From Kineobactrum salinum (lineage in GTDB: Bacteria; Pseudomonadota; Gammaproteobacteria; Pseudomonadales; Halieaceae): DNA of 64,000 bases. The translations under genes were made by a program, and so were the position numbers. Location: the NCBI RefSeq assembly GCF_010669285.1, contig NZ_CP048711.1:3410001-3474000 (forward strand), written 5' to 3'. The notes beneath the pieces are model-generated. The model was not told the DNA's origin. It worked only from the letters and a program-made list of their open reading frames with translations, and did not search any database. Below are positions 53,645 through 63,792 of this stretch, piece after piece (position 1 is the stretch's first letter; each line of letters opens with the position of its first letter).

Positions 53645-53857
53645 ACACAGTCAGCGGATACGGGAGCAATAGTGACACAATCGGGATACCAATCCCACCA
53701 ATGTGGACCCTGTTCAGCTCAGGAGGTTCCCGCCGTGAAGTCGGAACGTGCCTGTCTTTTATACTGTAACTTGCTAGAATCACGGGAATTTTCGGGTGAA
53801 TGTGCTAAAGTTGGCCGCTTTGCCCCACACCCCGCACGGGAGCCAGTCACCGACCCC

Positions 53858-55237
53858 ATGAATCTGATTGCCCTGGGTATCAACCATAATTCCGCCGCCG
53901 TGGAGGTGCGCGAACGCGTGGCCTTCGCGCCGGAGCAGGTCAGCGAGGCGCTGGCTGATGCCTGTGCACGGTTGCGGCTGGAGGAAATGATCATTCTGTC
54001 GACCTGCAACCGCACCGAAATCTATGCACTGGCTCCGGCCGGAGACGCGCTCGGGCAGACAGCCCTGGCGCTGATCGACTGGATGGCCAACTACCACCAT
54101 TTGTCTGGGCAGCAACTGCGCGAGGCCGCCTACCACTTCGAGGCAGGCGAGGCGCTGCACCATATCGTGAAGGTAGCCAGCGGCCTGGATTCCATGGTGC
54201 TGGGAGAGCCCCAGATTCTGGGGCAGCTGAAGTCCGCCTATGCCGTAGCGGCAGAAGCGGGCACCATTGGTGGGGATCTGGACCGGCTGTTCCAGCGCGT
54301 GTTTTCCATCGCCAAGAAGGTGCGCACCGACACTGCGATCGGAGAAAACCCGGTTTCAGTGGCCTATGCGGCGGTGGATCTGGCAGGCCATATTTTCTCC
54401 GACCTGGGCCGCTGTGATGCGCTGCTGGTGGGCGCGGGCGAGACCATCGAACTGGTGGCGCGGCACCTGATCGAAGCCGGGCTCAAGCATATTGTCATCG
54501 CCAACCGGACGCTGGGACGGGCCCGGGAGCTGGCCCAGAAGTTCGGCGCCGAGGCGGTGCTGCTGGCCGAGATTCCGGAGCGGCTGCTGCACTCTGACAT
54601 TGTGATTAGCTCCACCGCCAGCCAGCTGCCCATTCTCGGCAAGGGCGCGGTGGAGCGGGCGATCAAGGCGCGCAAACACCGTCCCATCCTGATGGTGGAC
54701 ATAGCCGTGCCGCGCGATATCGAGCCCCAGGTGGGTGAGCTGCCGGACATCTACCTGTACACGGTGGATGACCTGCGCGAGATTGTAGAGCAGAACCTGC
54801 GCAGCCGGCAGAGTGAGGCACGCAAGGCGGATCTGTTGATCGAGGAGGGTGTCAGCCAGTATCTGGAAGAGGTGCGCACGCTGGCGGCGGTGGACTCCGT
54901 GCGCCAGTACCGGCACATGGCCGAGACGATCCGTGAGCAGGAGTTGCAGCGCGCACTGCGGGCGCTGGCCCGCGGGGAGGATCCCCAGCAGATCGCAGCG
55001 CAGCTGGCGCGCGGTATTACCAACAAGCTGATCCACGCGCCCACTGCCGGTCTCAAGCGCGCCAGTGCGGAGGGTCGCCAGGACCTGCTGCACAGCGCCC
55101 GCCGGCTGTTGGGACTGGAGTCCACTGTCCGCAGCGGCGCTGCATCCCCGACTACCGCCGCACCGACATCTGCGGACCCAACCACAACGGCGGCTGAGGA
55201 AGCACCCCTGCGGCCCGCCGGGCGTACCCTGCAATGA
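53858..55237 (+). CDS. hemA: Glutamyl-tRNA reductase
   Basis: A 459-residue enzyme of haem synthesis, reducing glutamyl-tRNA to glutamate-1-semialdehyde. The catalytic cysteine lies in [12 protein letters not shown]; other motifs are [34 protein letters not shown] and [11 protein letters not shown]. The start is the ATG at 53858 ([20 protein letters not shown]). The preceding open frame from 53114 runs antisense to the TPR gene. It overlaps prfA by four bases. The C-terminal 30 residues are low-complexity Thr/Ala. Confidence 0.96.
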   Translation: MNLIALGINHNSAAVEVRERVAFAPEQVSEALADACARLRLEEMIILSTCNRTEIYALAPAGDALGQTALALIDWMANYHHLSGQQLREAAYHFEAGEALHHIVKVASGLDSMVLGEPQILGQLKSAYAVAAEAGTIGGDLDRLFQRVFSIAKKVRTDTAIGENPVSVAYAAVDLAGHIFSDLGRCDALLVGAGETIELVARHLIEAGLKHIVIANRTLGRARELAQKFGAEAVLLAEIPERLLHSDIVISSTASQLPILGKGAVERAIKARKHRPILMVDIAVPRDIEPQVGELPDIYLYTVDDLREIVEQNLRSRQSEARKADLLIEEGVSQYLEEVRTLAAVDSVRQYRHMAETIREQELQRALRALARGEDPQQIAAQLARGITNKLIHAPTAGLKRASAEGRQDLLHSARRLLGLESTVRSGAASPTTAAPTSADPTTTAAEEAPLRPAGRTLQ

Positions 55238-56319
55238 AAGCATCCCTGTTAAGCAAACTCGATACACTGACCGATCGTCACCAGGAGGTATCGGCACTGC
55301 TTGGCGATGCGGAAACCATTGCCGACCAGACCCGTTTCCGCGAGCTGTCGCGCGAGTATGCCGAGCTCGAGTCGGTCGTGCAGTGCTACGCCAGATACAG
55401 TGCGGTCAAGCGGGATCTCGACGATGCGCGGCAAATGTTGCATGAGAGCGATGCCGAATTGGTGGCGATGGCGGAGGAGGAAATTGCCACTTCCCAGCAG
55501 CAACTGGAATTGCTGGAGCTGGAGTTGCAGACCCTGTTGTTGCCCAGGGACCCGCGGGACTCCTGCAACGTGTTTCTGGAAATCCGGGCCGGCACCGGTG
55601 GCGACGAGGCGGCGATTTTCTCGGGCGATCTGCTGCGGATGTATTCCCGCTACGCGGAACGGATGGGCTGGAAGATCGAGATACTGTCGGAACGTCACGG
55701 CGAGCATGGCGGCTACAAAGAGGTGATCGCCGAGGTGGCTGGCCGCGATGTCTACGCCCACCTCAAGTTCGAATCGGGTGCCCACCGGGTGCAGCGGGTG
55801 CCGGAGACCGAATCCCAGGGCCGGATCCACACCTCGGCCTGCACCGTCGCGGTGATCCCGGAGCCCGATGAGCTCGATGTCGTCGAGATCAACAAGGCCG
55901 ACCTGCGGGTGGATACCTACCGCGCCTCTGGCGCCGGTGGCCAGCATGTCAACAAGACCGACTCGGCAGTGCGCCTCACCCACCTGCCCAGTGGCATTGT
56001 GGTCGAGTGTCAGGATGAACGCTCGCAGCACAAAAACCGGGCCCGGGCGATGTCGCTGCTGCAGGCCAAGCTGTTGAGCACCGCCCAGGACAAGCAGGCC
56101 GCTGAACAGGCCGAGCAGCGCCGCAACCTGGTGGGCACCGGCGACCGCTCGGATCGCATCCGCACCTACAACTTCCCGCAGGGGCGGCTCACGGATCACC
56201 GCATCAACCTGACGCTGTACAAGCTCGATGAAGTGATGCAGGGCGACCTGGGAGCGGTGACCGGTGCCCTGCGCCAGGAGTATCAGGCGGATCAGCTGGC
56301 AGCACTGGCGGGCCATTGA
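55234..56319 (+). CDS. prfA: Peptide chain release factor 1
   Basis: A 361-residue RF1 that recognises UAA and UAG. The catalytic GGQ is in [19 protein letters not shown]. The decoding-domain motif reads [12 protein letters not shown]. Full length. Start ATGA-overlaps hemA; stop overlaps prmC (TGATG). The three genes form a common gammaproteobacterial operon. Confidence 0.97.
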   Translation: MKASLLSKLDTLTDRHQEVSALLGDAETIADQTRFRELSREYAELESVVQCYARYSAVKRDLDDARQMLHESDAELVAMAEEEIATSQQQLELLELELQTLLLPRDPRDSCNVFLEIRAGTGGDEAAIFSGDLLRMYSRYAERMGWKIEILSERHGEHGGYKEVIAEVAGRDVYAHLKFESGAHRVQRVPETESQGRIHTSACTVAVIPEPDELDVVEINKADLRVDTYRASGAGGQHVNKTDSAVRLTHLPSGIVVECQDERSQHKNRARAMSLLQAKLLSTAQDKQAAEQAEQRRNLVGTGDRSDRIRTYNFPQGRLTDHRINLTLYKLDEVMQGDLGAVTGALRQEYQADQLAALAGH

Positions 56320-57158
56320 TGGCGCAGGTGCGGCAGCTACTGGCCGCCGGTGCGGATCTGCCCGGCGAGAGCCCGCGCCGCGATGCCGAAGTCCTGTTGG
56401 GCCATGTACTCGGCAAGTCCCGTGCCTGGCTCTACACCTGGCCGGAACAGACCGTGGCGGCGCCGCTTGCCGCGGCCTTCGGTGAATTGCTGACGCGGCG
56501 GCGCAGCGGCGTCCCGGTAGCCTACCTGACCGGCAGGCGCGAATTCTGGTCGCTGTCGCTGCAGGTCAGCGAAGCGACCCTGATCCCGCGCCCGGAGACC
56601 GAAACCCTGGTGGAATGGGCGCTGCAACTGCCCCTGCCCGCGGAGGCCGCGGTGCTGGATCTGGGCACCGGCAGCGGCGCGCTCGCGATTGCGCTGGCCT
56701 GCGAACGCAAAGCCTGGAGGATCACCGCGGTGGATGTCAGCGAGGCCGCGCTGGCGGTGGCCGCGTTCAATGTGTCCCGGCTGTGCCCGGGCCGCGTCAG
56801 CCTGCATCACTCGGACTGGTTTGCCGCGGTAGCGCAGCGGAATTTTGACCTGATCGTGAGCAATCCGCCCTATGTGGAGAGCGACAGCGAGTATCTGCGC
56901 CGCGGCGATGTCGCCTTCGAGCCGCGCTCCGCACTGGTGGCGGGAAGCACTGGATTGGACGACATCCGGCAGCTGGTCGACCGCGCCCCGCACTTTCTGC
57001 GCGACGGCGGTTGGTTGTTGCTGGAGCACGGTCACCGGCAGGCAGGGGCGGTGCGCGAACTGATGCAGGAGGCCGGCTTCCCGTCGCCGCAGACCCGCTG
57101 TGACCTGGCCGGGCACGAGCGCGTCACGGGCGCCAGTACTCCATCAAAATCATCATGA
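56319..57158 (+). CDS. prmC: Release-factor glutamine methyltransferase
   Basis: A 279-residue SAM-dependent methyltransferase that methylates the GGQ glutamine of RF1/RF2. The SAM motif is VLDLGTGSGALAIALA and the catalytic motif is DLIVSNPPYVES. An N-terminal helical domain is present. The ATG at 56319 overlaps the prfA stop. Confidence 0.95.
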   Translation: MAQVRQLLAAGADLPGESPRRDAEVLLGHVLGKSRAWLYTWPEQTVAAPLAAAFGELLTRRRSGVPVAYLTGRREFWSLSLQVSEATLIPRPETETLVEWALQLPLPAEAAVLDLGTGSGALAIALACERKAWRITAVDVSEAALAVAAFNVSRLCPGRVSLHHSDWFAAVAQRNFDLIVSNPPYVESDSEYLRRGDVAFEPRSALVAGSTGLDDIRQLVDRAPHFLRDGGWLLLEHGHRQAGAVRELMQEAGFPSPQTRCDLAGHERVTGASTPSKSS

Positions 57159-57169
57159 AGCAATGGCAC

Positions 57170-57340
57170 TTAATTTAAGCTCGCTCCGGAGGAAGGTCGG
57201 CGTTCTGGGAGGGGGCTTTCGAGACCGTATGCGACATGGATGTCGCATCCGAGCCTCCATGGACGGATTCACGGCGTGTCTCGAAAGCCCCCTCCCAGGA
57301 TGTCGACCGGGCTACGAAGTCCCAAAGCCCTTAAGTAAGT
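57170..57340. repeat. Palindromic repeat element, copy 1
   Basis: A large imperfect inverted repeat. Outer arms around GTCGGCGTTCTGGGAGG...TTTCGAGAC pair with GTCTCGAAAGC...CCTCCCAGGATGTCGAC, with a central GCGACATGGATGTCGC stem. A nearly identical element lies at about 61850-62025 in opposite orientation. It probably has no protein product; a frame through it reads SPLPGCRPGYEVPKPLSKY. It separates prmC from moeB-like. Confidence 0.85.
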
Positions 57341-57367
57341 ATCATTCCATCATGAAGGAGTACTACC

Positions 57368-58114
57368 ATGTTGACTGACCGCGAACTGGATCGCTACAGC
57401 CGCCAGCTGCTGTTGCCAGAGTTCGACATCCGCGGCCAGGAGGCGCTGGCGGCTGCCTCGGTGCTGATCGTCGGGCTGGGCGGGCTGGGCTGTCCGGCCG
57501 CGATGTATCTCGCCGCGGCCGGTGTGGGACGGCTGCTGCTCGCCGACGGCGATGTGGTGGAGGCCAGCAACCTGCCGCGCCAGCTTGCCCACCGCGAAGC
57601 GCGCCTGGGGGTCAACAAAGCCGCTTCCGCCGCGGTGTCACTGGCGTCGCTGAACAGTGCTACCCAGCTCGAGGTCATTCCCCGGCAACTGGATGACGAT
57701 ACCCTGCCGGCGCTCGTTCGGGAGGTAGACCTGGTGATCGATGCCAGTGATAATTTCGCCGCCCGCTTTGCCGTCAACCGTGCCTGTATCGCCGCAGGGG
57801 TACCGCTGGTCTGCGCCGCTGCCATTCGTCTCGAGGGCCAGCTCGCGGTCTTTGACAGCGCCCGCGGCGGCGGCTGCTACCGTTGCCTGTATCCCGGCGG
57901 CGGGGACGACAGTGCTCTCAGTTGCAGCACCAGTGGTGTCCTGGGGCCGGTGGTGGGCGTGCTGGGTGCGCTGCAGGCCCTGGAAGCGCTGAAATGCCTG
58001 ACCGGGCTGGCCGAGCCATTGCGCGATGGTCTGCTGGTGCTGGATCTGCGCAGTCTGGAAACCCGGCGCCTGGCCCTGCCGCGGCGCTCCGACTGCCCTG
58101 ATTGCGGGAACTGA
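57368..58114 (+). CDS. moeB: MoeB/ThiF-family adenylyltransferase
   Basis: A 248-residue E1-like enzyme that adenylates the C-terminus of MoaD/ThiS-type sulfur carriers. The ATP-binding motif is VLIVGLGGLGCPAAMYLA; ASNLPRQLAHREARLG, DASDNFAARFAVN and the zinc cysteines CYRCLYP and CPDCG are present. aaggagtactacc precedes the start. It follows hemA-prfA-prmC as in other gammaproteobacteria. Confidence 0.9.
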   Translation: MLTDRELDRYSRQLLLPEFDIRGQEALAAASVLIVGLGGLGCPAAMYLAAAGVGRLLLADGDVVEASNLPRQLAHREARLGVNKAASAAVSLASLNSATQLEVIPRQLDDDTLPALVREVDLVIDASDNFAARFAVNRACIAAGVPLVCAAAIRLEGQLAVFDSARGGGCYRCLYPGGGDDSALSCSTSGVLGPVVGVLGALQALEALKCLTGLAEPLRDGLLVLDLRSLETRRLALPRRSDCPDCGN

Positions 58115-58197
58115 GCGGTGTCCAGGTCCCGGCGCGTTCGCACAAACTTTTCCGCACTGCCACTGTCTCACGCTGGTGTCACTCATGAGGTTTGCCC

Positions 58198-58785
58198 ATG
58201 ACCCGAATCGCCGCCCTTTATTACGCCTGGTGCCAGGTGCTGTCCCGACCGCTGCGTCATCTTGACGGGCTTCCCCCGCTGGCGTTGCGGCTGTATCTGG
58301 CTCCTGTGTTCTGGATGGCAGGTACGCAAAAAATCGCGGGCATGGACAACACCGTGGAGTGGTTTGGCAATACCGAGTGGGGACTGGGGCTGCCGGCTCC
58401 GGCACTGCTTGCCCACCTGGCGGCCTATACCGAAGCGGTAGGCGCGCTGCTGTTGCTGCTGGGACTGGCGACGCGCTGGGTCGCCGTGCCGTTGCTGATC
58501 ACGATGGTAGTGGCCGCGCTCGCGGTACACTGGGAAAACGGCTGGGCCGCCATTGCCGACTCGGGCGCCCGGGAAATTGCGGTACGCCTGGGCATGGCTA
58601 GGGATATCCTGCGCGAGCATGCCAATTACAGCTGGCTCACGGAGCACGGCAACTTCGTCATCCTCAACAATGGCATCGAATTCGCGGCGACCTACGGCGT
58701 GATGTTGCTGGCATTGCTGGTCACAGGCGGGGGGCGTTATGTCAGTGTCGACTATTACCTGTCACGGTTGTACTCCAGCCGTTGA
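58198..58785 (+). CDS. DoxX-family membrane protein, HvfX-like
   Basis: A 195-residue inner-membrane protein with four hydrophobic segments. It begins MTRIAALYYAWCQVLSRPLR, then LALRLYLAPVFWMAGTQKIAG, EWFGNTEWGLGLP and HGNFVILNNGIEFAATYGVM. These match the HvfX-type DoxX proteins of bufferin (copper-binding peptide) systems as I recall them. No hvfA, hvfB or hvfC is seen here, so function is uncertain. The ATG at 58198 is preferred over a TTG at 58192. Confidence 0.7.
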   Translation: MTRIAALYYAWCQVLSRPLRHLDGLPPLALRLYLAPVFWMAGTQKIAGMDNTVEWFGNTEWGLGLPAPALLAHLAAYTEAVGALLLLLGLATRWVAVPLLITMVVAALAVHWENGWAAIADSGAREIAVRLGMARDILREHANYSWLTEHGNFVILNNGIEFAATYGVMLLALLVTGGGRYVSVDYYLSRLYSSR

Positions 58786-58845
58786 CACATATTGCCGGCA
58801 AAAATGCTAGACTAGCGCGTTTTTCAAGCACAGCAGGAACCGACC

Positions 58846-60222
58846 TTGATCAAAAGCCTCATCGGCCAGGGGGCGAAGGGCGTCGATAACGCTGCTCCCG
58901 GGCCCCAGACCAACGCTGTCAGCGCAGTCAGTGATTCCACCCAGGGCAAGCCGCCGCACGGCCCCGGTCACAGTGAACATGGCCGCGGCAAGCGTTCGCG
59001 CCAGCCCGCCCGGTCCGGCGGACAGCCCTGGACCGTGGCCGATTTCCCGGTGGAGCCACAGGAGGGAGAGGTCCGTTTCCATGACCTGGGGCTGCGCGAT
59101 GAGCTTATGCACGCCATCGCCGATCTCGGCTTTCGCTATTGTTCTCCCATTCAGGGGGCCATTCTGCCGCAAACCCTGCAGGGTCACGATGCCATTGGCA
59201 AGGCGCAAACCGGCACCGGCAAAACGGCGGCCTTCCTGATCACCATCTTCAATGATCTGCTGTGCAACCCGGCCGAAGGGGAGCGCTTTCTGGGCGAACC
59301 GCGGGCGCTGGTGATCGCGCCCACCCGTGAGCTGGTCATGCAGATCGCCGCGGATGCCGAGGATCTGGCCAAACACACTGAGCTCAAGGTGGCGACGCTG
59401 ATCGGCGGCATGGACTACCAGAAGCAGCTCAATCGCCTCAACACGGTGGTGGTGGATCTGGTCGTGGCCACGCCCGGCCGCCTGCTGGACTTCATGGGGC
59501 GGCGCGATCTATTCCTGGACCGGGTGGAAATCCTGGTGCTGGACGAAGCCGACCGGATGCTGGACATGGGTTTTATTCCCCAGGTCAAGCGCATTGTGCG
59601 GGCCACTCCGCCGAAGGAGCACCGCCAGACCCTGCTGTTCTCGGCTACCTTTACCCAGGACATTATCAATCTGTCCCAGCAGTGGACCTGGGAACCGATC
59701 ACGGTGGAAATCGAGCCCGAGCACGTCGCCACCGACAGTGTCGACCAGAAGGTCTACCTGGTCAGCAGCGAGCAGCGCTACAAATTGCTGGTCAACCTGG
59801 TGCGTAGTGCAGAAGCCAGCAGCGTCATCGTGTTCGCCAACCGGCGTGACCAGGTCCGCCGCCTGCATGAGCGTCTGCGCAAGGCGGGGGTATCCTGTGG
59901 CATCCTGTCCGGCGAGATTCCCCAGGCCAAGCGCTCCAGTACCCTGGCCCAGTTCAAGCAGGGGCAGATCAAGGTGCTGGTGGCCACCGACGTGGCCGGT
60001 CGCGGTATTCATGTGGACGGAGTCAGCCATGTGGTCAACTACAATTTGCCGGAGGATCCGGAGGACTACGTGCACCGCATAGGCCGCACCGGCCGGGCCG
60101 GCGCCACGGGGATCTCGATCAGCTTTGCCAGCGAGGACGATGCCTTCCTGCTGCCGGACATCGAGGCCCTGTTGGGGGAGCGGCTGGAATGTACCCACCC
60201 GCCGGAATCCCTGCTAGCGTAG
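58846..60222 (+). CDS. rhlB: DEAD-box RNA helicase RhlB
   Basis: A 458-residue RNA helicase. Motifs: Q-motif [26 protein letters not shown] in [11 protein letters not shown] in LFSATF, and [10 protein letters not shown]. The first 60 residues are a low-complexity linker. I place the start at TTG 58846 ([12 protein letters not shown]), as other starts cut into the conserved region late. RhlB works in the RNA degradosome. Confidence 0.9.
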   Translation: MIKSLIGQGAKGVDNAAPGPQTNAVSAVSDSTQGKPPHGPGHSEHGRGKRSRQPARSGGQPWTVADFPVEPQEGEVRFHDLGLRDELMHAIADLGFRYCSPIQGAILPQTLQGHDAIGKAQTGTGKTAAFLITIFNDLLCNPAEGERFLGEPRALVIAPTRELVMQIAADAEDLAKHTELKVATLIGGMDYQKQLNRLNTVVVDLVVATPGRLLDFMGRRDLFLDRVEILVLDEADRMLDMGFIPQVKRIVRATPPKEHRQTLLFSATFTQDIINLSQQWTWEPITVEIEPEHVATDSVDQKVYLVSSEQRYKLLVNLVRSAEASSVIVFANRRDQVRRLHERLRKAGVSCGILSGEIPQAKRSSTLAQFKQGQIKVLVATDVAGRGIHVDGVSHVVNYNLPEDPEDYVHRIGRTGRAGATGISISFASEDDAFLLPDIEALLGERLECTHPPESLLA

Positions 60223-60942
60223 CTCCTCACACCAGAGCAGGGTCGCCCCGACCACAGCCGCGGGGACGACAAAGAAGTTCACCACCGGGATGCTGGCGCA
60301 CAGCGCCACCAGACCGCCAAAACCCAGGCTGCTCAGCCGCCGCTGGCGTACCGCCCGCTTGACCTCGGCGAATCCCAGTTGATGGTTGTCCATCGGGTAG
60401 TCGACAAACTGCAGGCTCATCATCCAGGCCCCCAGCAGCAACCACAGTAGCGGGGCAAAGGCGTTGGGACCGGGAATAAGGCTCAGGATCAGCACCAGCA
60501 GTGCCATCGGCAGGTAATAAAGCAGCTTGTACAGCTCCCGCAGGATTCCCCGCGGCACCGACAGCAGGGCCGCACCCAGACCTTCCAGGCCGGCGACCGG
60601 GCGGCCAGTGATCAGCTCTTCGGCCTTCTCCGCCAGCAGGGTGTTGAAGGGCGACGCAATCAGCAGCGCGACGGCAGTGAAACTGTAGCCCGCCAGCAGG
60701 CCAAACACCAGGATCAGCAGTGGCCAGATCAGCCACTCAATAAAGCCCAGCCAGGCCGGCAGCGCTTCCATCGCGCCGGTCACGCTGCGATCCAGCCAGG
60801 CGAAGGTGAGCGCCAGCAGCGAGCTGAAGATCAGGATATTGACCGCCAGCGGAATGATCACGAACAGCCGCAGCGAGGGATGGCGTAGCAGGCTTGCGCC
60901 GCGCCACAGATAGCCAGCGCCGTGCACGAGATTACCCCGCAA
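60214..60942 (-). CDS. cysZ: Sulfate transporter CysZ
   Basis: A 242-residue inner-membrane protein of the CysZ family (sulfate uptake for cysteine synthesis). Family stretches are [39 protein letters not shown] and [18 protein letters not shown]. No ATG lies near the conserved start. TTG at 60942 ([19 protein letters not shown]), with gtggggg about 9 bases upstream, is my choice; GTG codons nearby are alternatives. It overlaps the CWC gene stop by 11 bases and rhlB's end by nine bases (convergent). Confidence 0.87.
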   Translation of the reverse strand: MRGNLVHGAGYLWRGASLLRHPSLRLFVIIPLAVNILIFSSLLALTFAWLDRSVTGAMEALPAWLGFIEWLIWPLLILVFGLLAGYSFTAVALLIASPFNTLLAEKAEELITGRPVAGLEGLGAALLSVPRGILRELYKLLYYLPMALLVLILSLIPGPNAFAPLLWLLLGAWMMSLQFVDYPMDNHQLGFAEVKRAVRQRRLSSLGFGGLVALCASIPVVNFFVVPAAVVGATLLWCEELR

Positions 60943-61147
60943 CGGCTTTGCCCCCACGCACCGGCAGGCAGGACGGACACAGGCAGCGGCGCTGCCCCGG
61001 TTCAGTCCGGCCGGCGGACAACAGGGCAGGATCGGCGCAGGCCTGCTGGCACCAGCAGCCCGCCGCCGCGGGGTCTTCCGCCAGTGCGCACTGGTTGGGG
61101 CCGTCGCACTGCGGGCAGCGATCTTTTGCTGACTTTTTCGGTAACAT
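60932..61147 (-). CDS. Cysteine-rich CWC-family protein
   Basis: A protein of about 71 residues with the CWC pattern: CPQCDGPNQCALAED, then CWCQQA and CLCPSCL. The eight cysteines suggest zinc binding. Function unknown. The ATG at 61147 is preferred to GTG 61156. Its stop codon is inside the cysZ start region, so the two may be co-translated. Confidence 0.8.
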   Translation of the reverse strand: MLPKKSAKDRCPQCDGPNQCALAEDPAAAGCWCQQACADPALLSAGRTEPGQRRCLCPSCLPVRGGKAVAG

Positions 61148-61220
61148 GGCCGGCACGACGTGATGAACCTCCGGGATTGATCGCCGTCATAATACCTGAC
61201 CCGGAGCAAGTAGTAAGCCC

Positions 61221-61841
61221 ATGGCAGATGACGAACAGGACGAATGGGAGCTGTTTCAGCAGGAGATGGCCGGTGTTGAACGGCTCAGGCAGGAGCGCAG
61301 GGTCGCGCTGGGCCTCAGGTCTGGTGATTCCCGTGACAGCTCGCTGCAGCAGCGCCGCGAGGCCGCGGTCAACCCCGCGGCAGTCGATCGCAATATCCTC
61401 AGCGAGCTCGAACCGCCCGTGCTGGATCCCTGGTATATACTCGACTTCAAACGCCCCGGGGTGCAAAACGGCGTCTACCGGAAGCTGCGCCAGGGGCGCT
61501 ATGAGCAGGAGGCGCAGCTGGACCTGCACCGCCTGACGCGCCAGCTGGCGCGCCGGGAGCTGTTCGATTTTATCGAGCAGTGCCATGAGCTGGGCCTGCG
61601 CAGCGTGGTGATCGTCCACGGCAAGGGCGAGCGCAGGCCCGAGCGCGAACGCAGCGGGGTGCTGAAGGCCTGCGTCGATTACTGGCTACGGGAGCTGCCC
61701 GTGGTGCAGGCCTTCCACAGCGCGCAGCCGCGCCACGGTGGGACCGGCGCCGTGTACGTGCTGCTGCGCAAGAGCGAGCGGCAGAAACAGAAGAACCGCG
61801 AACGCTTCCTGAAAGGCCGCCTGCCGCCAGACTCCCGTTAG
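61221..61841 (+). CDS. smrA: Smr-domain protein
   Basis: A 206-residue protein with a C-terminal Smr domain: the motif LDLHRLTRQ, then VVIVHGKGERR and RHGGTGAVYVLL. Smr domains are nucleases of the MutS2/SmrA/SmrB type; SmrB acts at collided ribosomes. The N-terminal helix (DEQDEWELFQQEMAGVERL) is family-like. SmrA versus SmrB cannot be decided here, so the symbol is tentative. Confidence 0.85.
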   Translation: MADDEQDEWELFQQEMAGVERLRQERRVALGLRSGDSRDSSLQQRREAAVNPAAVDRNILSELEPPVLDPWYILDFKRPGVQNGVYRKLRQGRYEQEAQLDLHRLTRQLARRELFDFIEQCHELGLRSVVIVHGKGERRPERERSGVLKACVDYWLRELPVVQAFHSAQPRHGGTGAVYVLLRKSERQKQKNRERFLKGRLPPDSR

Positions 61842-61849
61842 CGGGAGTG

Positions 61850-62025
61850 GCACTTACTTAAGGGCTTTGGGACTTCGTAGCCCGGTCGGCATCCTGGGAG
61901 GGTGCTTTCGAGACACGCCGTGAATCCATCCCTGGAGGCTCGGTTGCGACATCCATGTCGCAAACGGTCTCGAAAGCACCCTCCCAGGACGCCGACCTTG
62001 TACCGGAGCGAGCCAAAGTGCCCTT
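61850..62025. repeat. Palindromic repeat element, copy 2 (inverted)
   Basis: Reverse complement of the element at 57170-57340 with few differences (one is GGGGG versus GGGTG). Shared segments include CTTACTTAAGGGCTTTGGGA and GAATCCATCC. Its own arms form the same hairpin. It probably lies outside any gene. Confidence 0.85.
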
Positions 62026-62044
62026 CCCATTAGCGGGACGCGGG

Positions 62045-62332
62045 CTAGGCGCCGGCCCGCCTCAGGATCTCCGCATACTCGGCGCCGTGGCGGTGTTCAC
62101 TGACTATCTCCAGCACCGTGCGGCCGTCCTTGCCGGTGGTGCCGGGATCGCGGCCATCCTCCAGAAAAAACTGCAGAAACAGTTCAAAATCCGTGACCCG
62201 CATGCTCTGGTAGGCCTTCAGCAGCATGTGGAAGTCCACATCGCTGTTGTCGTGGGGGCGCACCGAGAGGAAGCTGCGGACATGGTCTTCCGTCCACACT
62301 TCATCGATTACCTTTTCCTTGTCTTTCTTCAT
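62045..62332 (-). CDS. PA4642-family protein
   Basis: A 95-residue conserved hypothetical resembling Pseudomonas PA4642. It begins MKKDKEKVIDEVWTEDHVRS and has LLKAYQSMRVTDFELFLQFF and DGRTVLEIVSEHRHG. Function unknown. It sits 17 bases after gatB on the same strand, so it may be co-transcribed. Confidence 0.8.
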   Translation of the reverse strand: MKKDKEKVIDEVWTEDHVRSFLSVRPHDNSDVDFHMLLKAYQSMRVTDFELFLQFFLEDGRDPGTTGKDGRTVLEIVSEHRHGAEYAEILRRAGA

Positions 62333-62349
62333 GCCTGCACTATTTCCAT

Positions 62350-63792
62350 TTAGACCAGTTTTCTGGCCAGTAGCTCGTTGACCATCTGCGGGTTGGCCTG
62401 TCCCCGGGACAGTTTCATGACCTGGCCCACGAAAAATCCCACCAGTTTCCTGCGCTTGCCTTCGTCGGCGGCCAGGTATTGGGCCAGCTGTTCGGGGTGA
62501 CTGTTGACGACCTCGTCCACCATCGCTTCCAGTTCGCCGCTGTCGCTGACCTGCTGCAGTCCGTGGCTGGCAATGATGTGGTCGGCGTCACCCTCACCCG
62601 CCCACATGGCCTCGAACACCTGTTTGGCGATTTTGCCGGAGATGCTCTGGTCGAGGATGCGCCTGATCAGTCCGGCCAGCGCCGCGGCGCTGACCGGGCT
62701 GTCGGCGAGGGGCAGGTCGCTGCGGTTCAACTGCCCCAGCAATTCCACCTGCACCCAGTTGGCGGCAATCTTGGCGTCGCCACAGTCGGCGACGACGGCC
62801 TCGTAGAAGTCAGCCAGTGCGCGGTTGGCGGACAGCACACCGGCATCGTACTGGCTGAGTCCGTGGGCGTCGACAAAACGTTGCCGCCGGGCGACCGGCA
62901 GTTCCGGCAGCGAGTCCCGCAGCTGCGCGACGAAGGCCTCGTCGATCACTACCGGCAGCAGGTCGGGCTCGGGAAAATAGCGATAGTCGTTGGCCACTTC
63001 CTTGCTGCGCATGGAACGGGTTTCGTCCCGCTCGGCATCGTAGAGCCGGGTTTCCTGCACCACCGTGCCGCCGTCCTCGAGGATCTCGGCCTGGCGGTTG
63101 GTCTCGTGATGGATCGCCTTCTCGACGAAGCGGAAGGAATTCACGTTCTTGATCTCGGCGCGGGTGCCCAGCGTAGTACTGCCGGGCCGGCGCAGTGAAA
63201 TATTGATATCGCAGCGCATGGAACCCTCGGCCATGTTGCCGTCGGAGATGCCCAGGTAGGTCACCAGGCTGTGCAGCGCCTTCAGGTAGGCCACCGCCTC
63301 CGCAGCGCTGCGCAGGTCCGGTTCGCTGACGATCTCCAGCAGTGGCGTGCCGGCGCGGTTCAGGTCGATGCCGGTCTGGCCATGAAAGTCCTCGTGCAGG
63401 GACTTGCCCGCGTCCTCCTCCAGATGAGCACGGGTAATGCCAATGTGGCGGCAGCTACCGTCCTCCAGCTGGATCTCGAAGCTGCCGCGGCCGACGATCG
63501 GGGCCTGGAACTGGCTGATCTGGTAGCCCTTGGGCAGGTCGGGGTAGAAGTAGTTCTTGCGATCGAACACCGAACGCATGCCAATCTCGGCGCCAATGCC
63601 GAGACCGAACATCACAGCATGGCGCACGGCCTGCTCGTTCAGCACCGGCAGCATGCCGGGCATGGCCAGGTCCACGGCGCAGGCCTGGGTGTTGGGCTCG
63701 GCGCCAAAATGGGTGGAGGCTCCGGAAAAAATCTTGGAGGCGGTGGCCAGTTGCAGGTGCACTTCCAGGCCGATGACGACTTCCCACTGCAT
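62350..63792 (-). CDS. gatB: Aspartyl/glutamyl-tRNA amidotransferase subunit B
   Basis: A 480-residue GatB. Family features: [20 protein letters not shown] near the N-terminus, [17 protein letters not shown], the zinc/substrate region ALDLA-like [15 protein letters not shown], and a C-terminal YqeY-like tRNA-binding domain with [20 protein letters not shown]. With GatA and GatC it forms Gln-tRNA or Asn-tRNA by transamidation. The ATG at 63792 overlaps the gatA stop (TGATG). Confidence 0.96.
   Translation of the reverse strand: MQWEVVIGLEVHLQLATASKIFSGASTHFGAEPNTQACAVDLAMPGMLPVLNEQAVRHAVMFGLGIGAEIGMRSVFDRKNYFYPDLPKGYQISQFQAPIVGRGSFEIQLEDGSCRHIGITRAHLEEDAGKSLHEDFHGQTGIDLNRAGTPLLEIVSEPDLRSAAEAVAYLKALHSLVTYLGISDGNMAEGSMRCDINISLRRPGSTTLGTRAEIKNVNSFRFVEKAIHHETNRQAEILEDGGTVVQETRLYDAERDETRSMRSKEVANDYRYFPEPDLLPVVIDEAFVAQLRDSLPELPVARRQRFVDAHGLSQYDAGVLSANRALADFYEAVVADCGDAKIAANWVQVELLGQLNRSDLPLADSPVSAAALAGLIRRILDQSISGKIAKQVFEAMWAGEGDADHIIASHGLQQVSDSGELEAMVDEVVNSHPEQLAQYLAADEGKRRKLVGFFVGQVMKLSRGQANPQMVNELLARKLV

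Noticed and set aside
53114-53857. Extension of hemA upstream of 53858
   Set aside because: Runs antisense through the TPR lipoprotein gene; family alignment starts at [11 protein letters not shown].
57100-57378. 92-codon frame over the palindromic element after prmC
   Set aside because: Its sequence comes from the repeat, which gives the same peptide at other copies by chance of structure; no independent evidence for a gene.
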